Notes under the pieces: model-generated | Databases searched by the model: none | What the model was told of the DNA's origin: nothing | The model's input: only the letters and a program-made list of their open reading frames with translations | Origin: Pseudoalteromonas haloplanktis ATCC 14393 | GTDB taxonomy: Bacteria; Pseudomonadota; Gammaproteobacteria; Enterobacterales; Alteromonadaceae | NCBI RefSeq assembly: GCF_000238355.1 | Contig: NZ_AHCA01000001.1 | Span: 806,001-870,000 of the forward strand | Reading direction: 5' to 3' | DNA length: 64,000 bases | Shown here: positions 16,946 through 27,217 of the stretch, in pieces | Numbering within the stretch: the stretch's first letter is position 1 | How the letters are laid out: each line of letters opens with the position of its first letter | Program-made: the position numbers and the translations under genes

Positions 16946-19900
16946 TTGCTTGCTCCTGCGCTACAGCCTTGTGTTTGCCAGGAAAAACTCGTCTGACTAA
17001 TACAAAGAACAATGGTACAAACACCACCACAATAATTGATGACGCAAGTGTGCCACCAATAACAGAGATACCCAGCGCATTTTGCGCACCAGAACCTGCA
17101 CTTGAAGCAATAGCCAGTGGCAATACGCCGCAAATAAACGCCATCGATGTCATCATGATAGGACGAAGACGTAACCGTACTGCCGCAATTGCAGCCTCAA
17201 CTAGGCCCATTCCTTCATCCATTTTATGAATAGCAAATTCAACAATCAAAATAGCATTTTTAGATGCAAGCCCGATGGTCGTTAATAAACCGACTTGTAA
17301 GTAGATGTCATTCGATAAATTAGCAACAAAGGCCGCCATTGCAGCACCAAACACCCCTAAAGGTACAATCATCATTACTGCAGCTGGCACTGACCAACTC
17401 TCGTAAAGCGCCGCCAAACATAAAAACACCACCAGTAATGATAACGCATACAGCATTGGAGCTTGGCCACCACTTAAACGTTCTTCGTATGAAATACCCG
17501 TCCACTCAAACGCTATACCTGATGGCAACTGTTTAACTAGTTTCTCCATTTCATCCATCGCTTGACCAGTACTGTAACCAGGCGCTGCTGAGCCTTGAAT
17601 TTCCATTGCTGAAAAACCATTATAACGTTCAAGACGAGGAGAACCATAAGTCCAATATGACTGAGCAAATGCTGTAAATGGCACCATCTCACCACTGCTA
17701 TTGCGTACATACCATTTATCTAAATCTTCTGGCACCATACGTGACTCAGGTGTGCCTTGTAGGTAAACTTTTTTCACACGGCCACGGTCAATAAAGTCAT
17801 TGACATAACTACTACCCCACGCTGTAGACAGAGTATTATTGATATCAGCCTGTTTAAGGCCCAGCGCTTCTGCTTTGGCTAAATCAATATCAAGCTCCAG
17901 CTCTGGTTTATCTTCTTGACCATTGGGACGTACACCAGCGAGCACTGGGCTTTGTGCAGCCATGCCCAACAACATATTACGCGCTTCGAGTAGCTTATCG
18001 TGACCAAGCCCTACACGATCTTGTAAAAACATAGTAAAGCCATTAGCAGTACCCAGTTCTACAACCGCAGGTGGTGGGAAGGCAAACACAAACGCTTCTT
18101 TTATGGTTGAGAAATAGCCCATGGCTTTACCTGCAACCGCACCCACTGATAAATCATCGCGTTGACGTTCATCCCAGTGTTTTAAACCAACAAAGCCAAT
18201 CGCCGCATTTTGACCAGATCCTGCAAAACTAAAGCCTGTAACACTAAACACTGAACGTACCGCTTCAGATTGATCTTCTAGGAAATGCTTTTCCATTTTT
18301 TCCACAACTTTGAGCGTTTGCTCCGTTGTCGCACCCGCAGGTAAACTTACTTGGTTAAACAAAATGCCTTGGTCTTCGTCTGGTAAAAATGCAGAAGGTA
18401 ATTGTGAAAAGATAAACACCATACCGCCTACAATTAAGCCATAACATAAAAGGTAACGTTTGCTGTGTTTGATCATGCGCCCAACAAAGCTTTGCGCACC
18501 ACTATTAGTTTTATCAAAGCCGCGGTTAAAACCAATAAAGAAACGACCAAACAATGACTTGTCATTATGAACGTGACTTGGCTTTAACATAGTTGCACAC
18601 AATGCTGGGGTTAAAATAAGTGCCACTAACACAGATAAACTCATCGCAGTGACTAAAGTCACCGAAAACTGACGGTAAATTACCCCAGTTGAACCCGCAA
18701 AGAACGCCATCGGTACGAATACTGCCGACAACACCATCGCAATACCCACCAATGCCCCTTTGATTTCATCCATTGATTTACGTGTTGCTTCAAGCGGTGA
18801 CAGCTTCTCTTCAGTCATTACCCGCTCTACGTTTTCCACCACAACGATGGCATCATCCACCAGCAAGCCAATCGCTAACACCATGGCAAACATGGTCAAG
18901 GTATTAATTGAGTAGCCCAATACTTGCAACACAGCAAACGTCCCTAGCAAAACCACAGGTACGGCAATGGTCGGAATTAGCGTTGCTCTAAAGTTTTGTA
19001 AAAACAGATACATAACCAAAAATACCAACACAACGGCTTCAATTAATGTACTGACTACTTTTTCAATTGATAAAGATACGAATGGCGTTGTATCGTAAGG
19101 CACAACACTGGCTAAACCTTCCGGGAAAAATGGCTCTAACTCAGCTAATGCAGCTTTTACTCCAGCGGCTGTATCAAGCGCATTTGCACCACTTGCCAGT
19201 TTTACCCCTAATCCAGAGGCGGGTTTACCATTAAAACGGGCAACAACACCGTAATTTTCACCACCGAGTTCAACTTTAGCTACGTCGCCTAGACGCACAA
19301 CCGAGCCATCTGGATTGGTCTTTACAAAAATATCTCTAAATTGATCTGGGGTTTGCAAACGACTTTGTGCCGTCACTGTGGCATTTAACTGCTGACCCGA
19401 AATAGCCGGTAACGCACCTAATTGGCCAGCTGATACTTGCGCATTTTGCGCGCTGATCGAAGCACTAACATCAGACGGTGTCAGTTTATACTTTTGCAGC
19501 ATATTAGGATCAAGCCAGATACGCATCGCATATTGCGAACCAAATAGCTGTACTTCGCCTACCCCATTAACCCGCGAGACAATGTCTTGCACGTTCGATG
19601 CAACATAATCACCAATGTCGATGTTATTCATGCTGCCATCTTCAGATACAAAACCAACCACCATTAAAAAGTTACGGGCAGATTTAGCCACCGATACACC
19701 TTGGCGCTGCACTTCTTGCGGTAATAATGGCGTTGCTAAAGCAAGTTTGTTTTGCACTTGAACTTGTGCGATATCAGGATCGGTATCAGCATCAAACGTC
19801 AGCGTTAACGTGGCTGAGCCGTTTGATTCCGACGTTGATGACATATATAACAGGCCATCCAAGCCTTTCATTTTTTGTTCAATAACTTGTGTTACCGTAT

Positions 19901-20075
19901 CCTCTAAAGTACGCGCTGATGCCCCAGGATAATTTGCTTGAATGCTAATGGCTGGCGGCGCAATAGAAGGATACTGAGCAATAGGTAGCCCTTTGATTGC
20001 AAGTATACCCGCCAACATAACTACAATGGCCAATACCCATGCAAAAATAGGCCTGTCGATAAAAAATCGTGACAT
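16935..20075 (-). CDS. RND multidrug efflux pump, inner-membrane transporter (AcrB/MexB family)
   Basis: The 1046-residue protein matches HAE1-type pumps in length and order: [20 protein letters not shown], two large periplasmic loops, and twelve membrane helices. Helix 4 has the proton-relay pair in [16 protein letters not shown] (two Asp), and the family stretch [14 protein letters not shown] follows later. Substrates cannot be read from sequence; drugs, dyes or bile-like compounds are usual. It sits between the adaptor (12-base gap) and the outer-membrane factor (11-base overlap). Confidence 0.96.
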   Translation of the reverse strand: MSRFFIDRPIFAWVLAIVVMLAGILAIKGLPIAQYPSIAPPAISIQANYPGASARTLEDTVTQVIEQKMKGLDGLLYMSSTSESNGSATLTLTFDADTDPDIAQVQVQNKLALATPLLPQEVQRQGVSVAKSARNFLMVVGFVSEDGSMNNIDIGDYVASNVQDIVSRVNGVGEVQLFGSQYAMRIWLDPNMLQKYKLTPSDVSASISAQNAQVSAGQLGALPAISGQQLNATVTAQSRLQTPDQFRDIFVKTNPDGSVVRLGDVAKVELGGENYGVVARFNGKPASGLGVKLASGANALDTAAGVKAALAELEPFFPEGLASVVPYDTTPFVSLSIEKVVSTLIEAVVLVFLVMYLFLQNFRATLIPTIAVPVVLLGTFAVLQVLGYSINTLTMFAMVLAIGLLVDDAIVVVENVERVMTEEKLSPLEATRKSMDEIKGALVGIAMVLSAVFVPMAFFAGSTGVIYRQFSVTLVTAMSLSVLVALILTPALCATMLKPSHVHNDKSLFGRFFIGFNRGFDKTNSGAQSFVGRMIKHSKRYLLCYGLIVGGMVFIFSQLPSAFLPDEDQGILFNQVSLPAGATTEQTLKVVEKMEKHFLEDQSEAVRSVFSVTGFSFAGSGQNAAIGFVGLKHWDERQRDDLSVGAVAGKAMGYFSTIKEAFVFAFPPPAVVELGTANGFTMFLQDRVGLGHDKLLEARNMLLGMAAQSPVLAGVRPNGQEDKPELELDIDLAKAEALGLKQADINNTLSTAWGSSYVNDFIDRGRVKKVYLQGTPESRMVPEDLDKWYVRNSSGEMVPFTAFAQSYWTYGSPRLERYNGFSAMEIQGSAAPGYSTGQAMDEMEKLVKQLPSGIAFEWTGISYEERLSGGQAPMLYALSLLVVFLCLAALYESWSVPAAVMMIVPLGVFGAAMAAFVANLSNDIYLQVGLLTTIGLASKNAILIVEFAIHKMDEGMGLVEAAIAAVRLRLRPIMMTSMAFICGVLPLAIASSAGSGAQNALGISVIGGTLASSIIVVVFVPLFFVLVRRVFPGKHKAVAQEQANEV

Positions 20076-20087
20076 TAAAATACTCCG

Positions 20088-21242
20088 TTATTGAGTTTTA
20101 GCAGTTTCGGCTGGCACTGCATTAACAGGTGCGCCCGGCGCTATTTTTTGTAAGCCTTCAACAATTAACTTGTCACCATCATTTAAACCATCGGTGATCA
20201 ACCAATTAGCACCGACAGTACGATCTGTTTTTAATACCCGAGGCTCTACAGTGTTGTCTTTACTAACTACCATGGCAGTTGGCTCACCTTTGGTATTACG
20301 GCTAATACCACGTTGCGGCGCTAAAATAGCGTTAGCTTTGACGCCTTCAACAATCACAGCTCTCACATACATGCCTGGTAATAATAGTTTTTCAGGGTTT
20401 GGAAATTCAGCACGCAACGTCACTGAACCTGTACTTGGGTCAACCGTCACTTCAGAAAACTGTAAGGTACCTTTGTGTTGATACACTGAGCCATCTTCCA
20501 TTTTTAATTCAACCGCTGAATGGATAGCAAGATCTTTGTTGAGCTCACCATTAGCAATGGCTTTTTTCAAACGTGTTAATTCACTGCTTGATTGGGTTAA
20601 ATCAACATAAATAGGATCAAGCTGCGTGACTGTAGCAAGTGCCGTCGCTTGGTTAGCACTGACCAACGCTCCCGCGGTCACATTAGATTTGCCAATTTGA
20701 CCACTGATTGGTGACTTAACCTTACTGTACTCTAGGTTAATTTGTGCAGTCTTTAGTTGCGCTTGTGCAGTTAATAAATCAGCTTGAGCACCTTTATAGC
20801 TTGCATCAGCTTCGTCAAAGTCTTGCTGGCTTACGGCTTTTATTTTTAACAGCTCATCATAACGCTCTGATTTTGCTTTAGCGTTAGCGATACTCGCTTG
20901 CGCTTTGGTGATCGCCGCTTTACTCGTTGCAACCTGCGCTTCAAACGTCGACGGGTCTATTTGATATAACGCCTGTCCTTTTTTAACTTCAGCCCCTTGA
21001 GTAAATAAACGCGATTGGATAATCCCGTTTACTTGCGGACGAATTTCAGCCACTTGCGAAGCGGTAACTCTGCCCGGTAACTCTTTAGTCAAGGTTAATG
21101 GTTGACTCTTTAAAGTGATCACCCCAACCGGAATTGCTTGTTTAGCTTGCTGACTGACTTGAGGACTTTGATCGCAACCGGATAAAGCAACTACACTTGC
21201 CAAAGCGGTAACAGTAAAAAGAACGACGCGTGAACGCTGCAT
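20088..21242 (-). CDS. RND efflux periplasmic adaptor (AcrA/MexA family)
   Basis: The protein starts MQRSRVVLFTVTALASVVALSGC, a lipoprotein signal with lipobox LSGC. It continues with beta-barrel and lipoyl halves (VRPQVNGIIQSRLFTQGAEVKKGQALYQIDP region), an alpha-hairpin (residues about 100-170) and the matching half-motif VKSPISGQIGKSNVTAGALV. GTVG-type closing residues are followed by NAVPAETAK. ATG 21242 is chosen for AAGGG eight bases upstream; starting at 21275 would run through the operator. First gene of the efflux operon. Confidence 0.94.
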   Translation of the reverse strand: MQRSRVVLFTVTALASVVALSGCDQSPQVSQQAKQAIPVGVITLKSQPLTLTKELPGRVTASQVAEIRPQVNGIIQSRLFTQGAEVKKGQALYQIDPSTFEAQVATSKAAITKAQASIANAKAKSERYDELLKIKAVSQQDFDEADASYKGAQADLLTAQAQLKTAQINLEYSKVKSPISGQIGKSNVTAGALVSANQATALATVTQLDPIYVDLTQSSSELTRLKKAIANGELNKDLAIHSAVELKMEDGSVYQHKGTLQFSEVTVDPSTGSVTLRAEFPNPEKLLLPGMYVRAVIVEGVKANAILAPQRGISRNTKGEPTAMVVSKDNTVEPRVLKTDRTVGANWLITDGLNDGDKLIVEGLQKIAPGAPVNAVPAETAKTQ

Positions 21243-21253
21243 GTTAACTACCC

Positions 21254-21302
21254 TTAATTTAGAATGAACGATCATTCTAAATTAATTTATTGCATTTTCC
21301 AA
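21254..21302 (-). promoter_or_regulatory. Efflux operon promoter with a 14-bp-arm operator
   Basis: A perfect inverted repeat with 14-bp arms (TTAATTTAGAATGA and its complement) around a 4-base centre occupies 21254-21285, ending 12 bases before the adaptor start codon. On the minus strand TTGGAA (21302-21297), 17 bases and TAGAAT (21279-21274) form a promoter whose -10 lies inside the palindrome. Binding there would block transcription, the usual TetR mode. From 21303 to 21629 I see no other gene or signal. Confidence 0.7.
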
Positions 21303-21629
21303 CGTTAATTGAGAATTATTTTTAAAAGGTATAAGGGGTGTAAAGGCTTGTAAAAATGCTTGACTGTGCGCTCTAAGTCAGTACAACTCGATAGCCTAAA
21401 TAGCCGCAGTGTGTCATAACGGCTACTTCTTAGGTGCTGTAAAATTAAGTATATGAAAACACTTAAATACAGAGAATAGAAACCACTAAAAGGTAATTTA
21501 AAATTATTTATGTGCCAAATGACATGGCATTATTGACGCTGTTTAGATAAGCATGAATTGCACAAGGGCATCAATTTAAAATGAGCGACTGACTACTGCA
21601 CAAGTAGCTCATTTATAAAATGAAGAAAC

Positions 21630-23258
21630 TTACTGAATTGTTGAAATATTCACATTAAGCTGGGTAATTGCACAACCTGTGCTACTTGAATTTAAGCGAT
21701 GATATTGGGTATTTTTACTCGCCGTTAGCGTTACTAAAAACTGATCCTGTTGGCCGACAGCCGTTTTGTCTTGGCTTAAACACATCGCTTGAGTAAGGGA
21801 GCGCAACTTAGCATCCATTAAAATATTACTAAAACGCTGCATCGGTAAAGGCGGCATTTTAATTGCAGGTAACGCATTATCAATACTACGCTGACTTAAT
21901 AAAAAGGCATCATTCTTTATTTCAATTACAGCACCTGAAGGCCAATAATCAAATTGAAATTGCTGTTTCGCTTTTGATTTCACATGCACCACACCGCGCT
22001 CACCTAACACAGTTAATACATTACTTTGGGCCGATTTTATCACCACCAAGCTAGTCTGTTCATCAATCCCTAATCCATCTGTTTGCTTACTGGCTGATAA
22101 AGAAGTAGCAAGTCCCACGCTGCGGTTCTTCTCGCTAAAATACGTATCCAGTAAAGCAAATGGGACACTGCCTAACCCATGTCCTAAAACGCTTTGTTGG
22201 CCTTGCAACGCAGCTAAACTAGAAATTGGTTTAACAGTAACACTATTGCCTGTCTGCTCCTGCTTTCCTGACAATAAGTTGCCACTAAAGCCCGAGGTTA
22301 TTAATACTGGCGCATCAGCAATTGCATCAGTCCACGGGTAAGCATTCCCGCGAGAATCAAATAAAGCAGCCGTTAAACGCTGCTCTGTAGCATTATCAAA
22401 TTCAGTCCCGACTAACATAATGCCCGTGCTTGCTTTGATCCGCGCCGTAAGGTGCGCTACACCCTGCGAGCAGGCTGCTTGCTCTTGGGCAATACGCGTT
22501 GGATATACACGCTCACGATTATAAACATTCGCCTGTGCTCGGTAGGTTGTTAATTGATCACATTGCTTTTCCTGTAATGCTGATACAAGCGAAGGAGTTA
22601 AAGGCAGCCATTCAATTGCCACTCCTGTTTGTGATAATACCGTTTCATAATAATTAGCATCAGCATAAGGGTCTCGAGCACCCGTCGTCAGTACTAATAA
22701 GCTGGGTTGCTGCGATTTAACTTTTAAACTCGCCGCAATAAATTTATAGCTGTCGGTTAACCACCCTTGAGCTTGCTTGCTGTGTTCAATATCAATATTA
22801 AACACCCTACTTTGCCCATTCGGCTTAGCAATTTCAAGCATATCAACAACGTACTCAAATTCAGCTTGCGATAACTGGCTTAACTGCTCACTTGCTATAT
22901 CGCGCCACGCCCAGAGCAATTCTTGTTTACTAAGCGCTGATGGATGTGTTGTTAACAATCGCTTTAAACTGCTCACTGTTGGCGCCAAACGGCTTTTATC
23001 TGCCGTTGGCCAGTGACTCTGTACATCATCAATTACGTGCGAAGTTAATAAGTACACTGCCCCTTTTTCATTCCCTAATGGAGTATCAATATTACAAAAC
23101 TGGGGAGTTAAGCTAGTGCAGGTTTCAATTGCACTGCCCATAATGATCAACGTTTGTTCTTTATTATCGGCAAACGTTACATGCGATTTTAGTAAAGCAA
23201 ACAAAAACAAAGCGCTGCTGTTAAAGCACAAAAGCAATACACGCGAAAAAAGCGGCAT
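21630..23258 (-). CDS. Exported cyanophycinase-like (peptidase S51) protein
   Basis: The 542-residue protein has a signal peptide (to about residue 30) and a core resembling cyanophycinase. LLVLTTGARDPYADANYYETVL corresponds to the first strand-turn, GIMLVGTEFDNATEQRLTAAL to the GGxQ region, a possible nucleophile elbow lies in LITSGFSGN, and GLGSVPFALLDTYFSEKNRSVGLATSL followed by GLGIDEQTSLVV is the best family match. The canonical GGxSAGA serine motif is altered, so activity is uncertain. The N-terminal 150 residues are unique. It is a single gene; the upstream partner paeA points the same way but 96 bases separate them. Confidence 0.5.
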   Translation of the reverse strand: MPLFSRVLLLCFNSSALFLFALLKSHVTFADNKEQTLIIMGSAIETCTSLTPQFCNIDTPLGNEKGAVYLLTSHVIDDVQSHWPTADKSRLAPTVSSLKRLLTTHPSALSKQELLWAWRDIASEQLSQLSQAEFEYVVDMLEIAKPNGQSRVFNIDIEHSKQAQGWLTDSYKFIAASLKVKSQQPSLLVLTTGARDPYADANYYETVLSQTGVAIEWLPLTPSLVSALQEKQCDQLTTYRAQANVYNRERVYPTRIAQEQAACSQGVAHLTARIKASTGIMLVGTEFDNATEQRLTAALFDSRGNAYPWTDAIADAPVLITSGFSGNLLSGKQEQTGNSVTVKPISSLAALQGQQSVLGHGLGSVPFALLDTYFSEKNRSVGLATSLSASKQTDGLGIDEQTSLVVIKSAQSNVLTVLGERGVVHVKSKAKQQFQFDYWPSGAVIEIKNDAFLLSQRSIDNALPAIKMPPLPMQRFSNILMDAKLRSLTQAMCLSQDKTAVGQQDQFLVTLTASKNTQYHRLNSSSTGCAITQLNVNISTIQ

Positions 23259-23353
23259 GAAATACCTTGAAAAAATAATTAAACACGGCTTATATTGTTA
23301 ACTATCTAATCTGCAACAACAAGCAACGTTTTAAATAACCAACCTTATTTTTC

Positions 23354-24661
23354 TCACTGTGCGTCATTGTTACTAGTCGCCAACGAAGTTACTTTTGACA
23401 CTAACAACTGCTCAACCCTTATGCCTTCGACATCAACCACTTCAAACTTAAAACCCGCATATTGGATGTATTCAGCGCGTTTTGGAATACGCTTCATTGA
23501 GTAAATTAAGTACCCAGCCACGGTTTCGTAATGCATTTGATCGGGAAATTCGTCGATCTCCAAAACTTTTGCCAGATCTACAACAGGGGTTAAGCCATCG
23601 ACTAACCACGAGTTTTCGTCTCGCTCAATGATCAGTTCATCTCCGGTATGAGTTATCAAATCGCCCATAAACCCTTTCATTAAATCTTTTACTGTTACAA
23701 TACCTACCACTAGCGCATATTCATTAACCACCACAGCAAACGGTTTAGCTGCCGCTTTAAATGCGTTTAGCGCTTCAGATAAACTGAGTGTTTCTGGTAA
23801 ATAAAAAATATCTTTCTCAAGCATCTCGCTGTTGATCTTTGCTGCATCTCCCTTGAGTACTTGGCGTAAGATATCTTTCGACTCGACCGAGCCGATTAAT
23901 TTATCTAAGTTACCATTGCACACTAAAAAATGATTATGAGGGTGCTCAATAATTTTACTGGCAATGTCCGCACTCGCTTCATTAATATCAAAATAAACGA
24001 TTTGGTCTCTAGGTGACATAACACTCGATAAAAAGCGCGCTTCTAAGTCAAATACGTTACCAATTAAGTCATACTCTTGCTGCTGTAAACTGCCGTATTC
24101 AGCACCAGCGTCCATCATCGCAACAATATCTTCGGTGGTGACGATATCTTCACGCTCGGCGGGTACTTTAAATATTCTTAAAATAACGTTCGTTAAGCCG
24201 TTAAAAAACACCACTAATGGAGTTAATGCAAAGGTAACCCAACGCATTAAGGTAACCAGCCTTACAGCCACAGCTTCTGGCATGATCATCGCTAAACGCT
24301 TTGGCATTAAATCAGCAAATAGAATAAATAATGAGGTAATCGTGAAAAACGAAATTAAAAAACTAATTTGTGCTAACAGCGGCCCTTGGTAAACCATCAC
24401 CAACACACTTTCTACATAAGGTGAAAGTGCCTGTTCACCAACAATACCACCTAAAATGGCGATCGCATTTAAGGCTATTTGAATCATGGCAAAAAAAGCG
24501 CCGGGTTGCTCTTGCAGTTTTAAAACAGCAGCCGCTTTTGCATTCCCTTCATCAGCCATAACTCTTAATTTAATTTTACGCGATGCAGCAATGGCGATTT
24601 CCGACATCGCAAACAACGCACTGATCAAGATCAACAAACCAATCCCGATTAAGTCACCCAT
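23354..24661 (-). CDS. paeA: CNNM/CorC-type membrane protein, PaeA (YtfL) polyamine exporter
   Basis: The 435-residue protein follows E. coli YtfL/PaeA closely: a DUF21/CNNM membrane domain at residues 1-185 (MSEIAIAASRKIKLRVMADEG, FFAMIQIALNAIAILGGIVGEQA, FILFADLMPKRLAMIMPEAVAVR), two CBS domains at about 200-330 (SSVMSPRDQIVYFDI, VVVNEYALVVGIVTVKDLM) and a CorC_HlyC domain at the end (DENSWLVDGLTPVVDLAKVL). PaeA lowers toxic cytoplasmic putrescine and cadaverine. A ureohydrolase gene lies two genes away, which suits polyamine metabolism. Confidence 0.85.
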   Translation of the reverse strand: MGDLIGIGLLILISALFAMSEIAIAASRKIKLRVMADEGNAKAAAVLKLQEQPGAFFAMIQIALNAIAILGGIVGEQALSPYVESVLVMVYQGPLLAQISFLISFFTITSLFILFADLMPKRLAMIMPEAVAVRLVTLMRWVTFALTPLVVFFNGLTNVILRIFKVPAEREDIVTTEDIVAMMDAGAEYGSLQQQEYDLIGNVFDLEARFLSSVMSPRDQIVYFDINEASADIASKIIEHPHNHFLVCNGNLDKLIGSVESKDILRQVLKGDAAKINSEMLEKDIFYLPETLSLSEALNAFKAAAKPFAVVVNEYALVVGIVTVKDLMKGFMGDLITHTGDELIIERDENSWLVDGLTPVVDLAKVLEIDEFPDQMHYETVAGYLIYSMKRIPKRAEYIQYAGFKFEVVDVEGIRVEQLLVSKVTSLATSNNDAQ

Positions 24662-24793
24662 TTATAACTCCAAAAATAAGCGCTTTTATAAGCAAAAGCA
24701 GCTGGATTATAGCCCCTTTTAAAGGTTCGGCAATTGAAATTTAAGTAATATTAAAAAGCTTTTAATATCAATTAGCTAAAAGTGATTTAAAGC

Positions 24794-25486
24794 TTATTGA
24801 TAGGTACTAAATGCGCTGCTGAGTCTCGTTTTGGTAGGATTGTCTAATTGTTTATTACACGCAAAGTAAAGCCCTGGTTGCTCCAGATCCAATCGTAAAA
24901 CAGGTAATAACTTATCAGCCATATCACCTTTTGCTTGTTCGTATTGCGCACGTTGCTCGGGTAAAACAACCATATCGATGCTGTTTTTACGGTTTTGAAC
25001 TATTTGGAAAATATTATCAAAGCTACTCATTAACATCAGGTTTTTACCTTCTTCAAAACCTTGTGATAATAAATAATGGTGGCTGTAATTATCTTTTAAT
25101 ACCGCAATACGATATTGCTTTGCTTGCTCCAAGGAAGTAATCGCTATATTTTTGGAGTTTAAGGCATATAAATAAGCGTCTAACTCGGCTAATTTTGCAA
25201 TCCAAACAAATTTATTTTCACGGGAAATTGAACGCGTCATCGAAAAAATACATGTCTGCGGATCACGCAGCGCCATGTTAAATGCTGTACTCCAGCCATT
25301 GACTGATATTGCATAATCAAGCGCTGAAGCATCTAACACTCGGCGTACTTTATCAGCAATATCCCCCACTAGTTGGTTATTTTCATCAAGGTATTGGGCA
25401 GGTGGAAAGTGCTCAGTCACTATATTTAATTTAGCGACACTTTGACTACTAATAATTATGAATAAAAAACAACACCACTTAGCCAC
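24794..25486 (-). CDS. Periplasmic solute-binding protein (SBP family 3)
   Basis: With the GTG start at 25486 the product is 230 residues: a signal peptide (AKWCCFLFIIISSQSVA) then a small bilobed binding fold (LNIVTEHFPPAQYLDENNQLVGDIADKVRRVL, ISVNGWSTAFNMALRDPQTCIFSMTRSISRENKFVWIA as separate elements). GTG is preferred because GGGGA lies five bases upstream and the signal peptide follows at once; an ATG 96 bases further up gives a long non-signal extension. No ABC permease is nearby. Such stand-alone proteins occur widely in Alteromonadales; the ligand is unknown. Confidence 0.75.
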   Translation of the reverse strand: MAKWCCFLFIIISSQSVAKLNIVTEHFPPAQYLDENNQLVGDIADKVRRVLDASALDYAISVNGWSTAFNMALRDPQTCIFSMTRSISRENKFVWIAKLAELDAYLYALNSKNIAITSLEQAKQYRIAVLKDNYSHHYLLSQGFEEGKNLMLMSSFDNIFQIVQNRKNSIDMVVLPEQRAQYEQAKGDMADKLLPVLRLDLEQPGLYFACNKQLDNPTKTRLSSAFSTYQ

Positions 25487-25564
25487 TATTTCCCCACAAA
25501 TTATTATTTTAAGTTTTGATTGAGCGTAAATTAAATATAACGGGGAATCACTGATTTGTGAATT

Positions 25565-25592
25565 AAAAAAGCAGCATGTCATTGCATGCTGC
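25565..25592 (-). terminator. Terminator of the ureohydrolase gene
   Basis: An 8-bp GC stem (GCAGCATG / CATGCTGC, six-base loop) followed on the minus strand by six T lies just beyond the stop of the arginase-family gene. Confidence 0.85.
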
Positions 25593-25598
25593 TTATTT

Positions 25599-26714
25599 TT
25601 ATTTTACTTGATTCATCGCATTAATTAAAAAAGCGGAAATTTTCGCACCTTCTCTCAGCGTGGTTTCAGAGCTTGATTGACCAACAAGCGAGCTATCTGT
25701 AAATGGTGCGATTTCCATCATATCTGCGCCAGTTATCGGAAACTCATCAGCTAATGCCACTAATATATCTAATGCATGATTAGGTGTTAAGCCGTTACCT
25801 TCAGGTGTACCCGTTGCCGATGCAAACTCTTCATCCAACGCATCGATATCAAAACTAACATAAAGCTCATCCACATTATCTGCCTTTAACTGAGCAATCA
25901 CCTCAGCCGCAACCGCTGGTGCACCACGTTCAATGATCTCATGCGCCCAATGTTGCTTAATACCGAATGTCGATTCCCAGTGCTCCTTAGGTTTACCACT
26001 TGAACGAATACCAAATTGAATAAGGTGATGTGGTGCAGGCAAGAACTCTAAAATATGAGTACACCATGAGCCAAAACATAAATCGATACCTAAACGCTCA
26101 ACAAGTAAATCTGTATGTGCATCAAAATGAATAATCGCAGTACGTTTACCTTGCTCACGCTTGGCTTTTAAATAAGCTTTTGTCAGTGGGTAACTAATTG
26201 AGTGATCGCCTCCAATACCAAAAATACCTTTATCTTTAAAGGTTGCGTAAAAGCTGTCGCAGACATCTTCCGTAATAGATAAAGGGCTTACGTAATACTC
26301 ACTGTTTGGGTTGTCGTACAATGCTTTTTGGCAATTGCTGATAGTTGCATCATTTAAGTATTTATCATGCAATAAATGGGGAATAACCCGCACATCGCCT
26401 AAATCAAATGATTTAGCCTGTGGCTGTTGATCAATTAAGGTGGAACGTAAAAATAACGGCCCCCAGTTAGCGCCACGTAGTATTCCACCACCACAATCAG
26501 AGCTGATCCCAAGCGTAACAGCTTTGTATGGGCTGTTTGATAAAGTGTCTAACGAGTCACGCCACAAAGTATCTACATTATCTTCTTGTCCATAGAGTTT
26601 CATGCGCAGTGCAGCTTTACGTTCTTTTGCGGTATTCACCGTAAAAACACCATCACCAGGTGGGCATAAACAGTGCTCAACTTTGCTTTTAAATGTTTGC
26701 CATTGTGTGCTCAT
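25599..26714 (-). CDS. Arginase/agmatinase-family ureohydrolase
   Basis: The 371-residue metalloenzyme contains all three manganese-binding signatures: GIGGDHSISYP, IIHFDAHTDLLVE and SFDIDALDEEFASATGTPEG. Family members hydrolyse arginine, agmatine, formiminoglutamate or guanidino acids. The EFASATGTPEG version of the third motif is seen in arginase/agmatinase-like enzymes. The N-terminal 110 residues are longer than in E. coli SpeB. It is a single gene with its own terminator. Specificity is not decidable from the motifs. Confidence 0.8.
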   Translation of the reverse strand: MSTQWQTFKSKVEHCLCPPGDGVFTVNTAKERKAALRMKLYGQEDNVDTLWRDSLDTLSNSPYKAVTLGISSDCGGGILRGANWGPLFLRSTLIDQQPQAKSFDLGDVRVIPHLLHDKYLNDATISNCQKALYDNPNSEYYVSPLSITEDVCDSFYATFKDKGIFGIGGDHSISYPLTKAYLKAKREQGKRTAIIHFDAHTDLLVERLGIDLCFGSWCTHILEFLPAPHHLIQFGIRSSGKPKEHWESTFGIKQHWAHEIIERGAPAVAAEVIAQLKADNVDELYVSFDIDALDEEFASATGTPEGNGLTPNHALDILVALADEFPITGADMMEIAPFTDSSLVGQSSSETTLREGAKISAFLINAMNQVK

Positions 26715-27217
26715 AACGATTCCTCACTTTGCTCTTTTGCGTAATTATGCAAAAAGAAAACTGCTAAAAAATAAATTTAATAAAAGCTTCATTTAGCGTT
26801 GTTGGCCCAAAAAAAGTGCAAATAGCCAAACCAGCCTCACCTTCTAAAAAACAATTTACTTAATATAAAACATAAGCTTAACTTTTATTTTCAAACAGCG
26901 TATAAATTCAAATTATATACTCAGTAAGATAGATATAGTGTCTATACAGACAAGTCAACCGGCTTGGCTATTGCATCGCTGTGCTGACTGCTTGATTATT
27001 CAAATGCAATGAATAAACCTTAAAGTCTATTTATTTTTTAAGATTAAACGGGTAGCTAAGCAGTTGGTTATCAGACAGAGCACCCCCTATTTTATAAAAA
27101 CGGACATCCGTCCTGTACAGCATTTAGCATTCTGGTAATTATGCTAAATTGACAACGACTCTTTAAAAATTAACGTGGCTATCACGTTAAAAGCAAAAGT
27201 AATAATAAGGCTTCGCT
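26715..27217. promoter_or_regulatory. 503-base divergent intergenic region (ureohydrolase / udp)
   Basis: No gene is visible. Notable elements are a palindrome TGTCT-ATAC-AGACA (26939-26952), the inverted pair ACGGA-CA-TCCGT (27104-27115 region), and TTGACA (27149-27154) with TAACGT 16 bases later, a possible udp promoter. The region is very AT-rich. The regulators are unknown. Confidence 0.35.
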
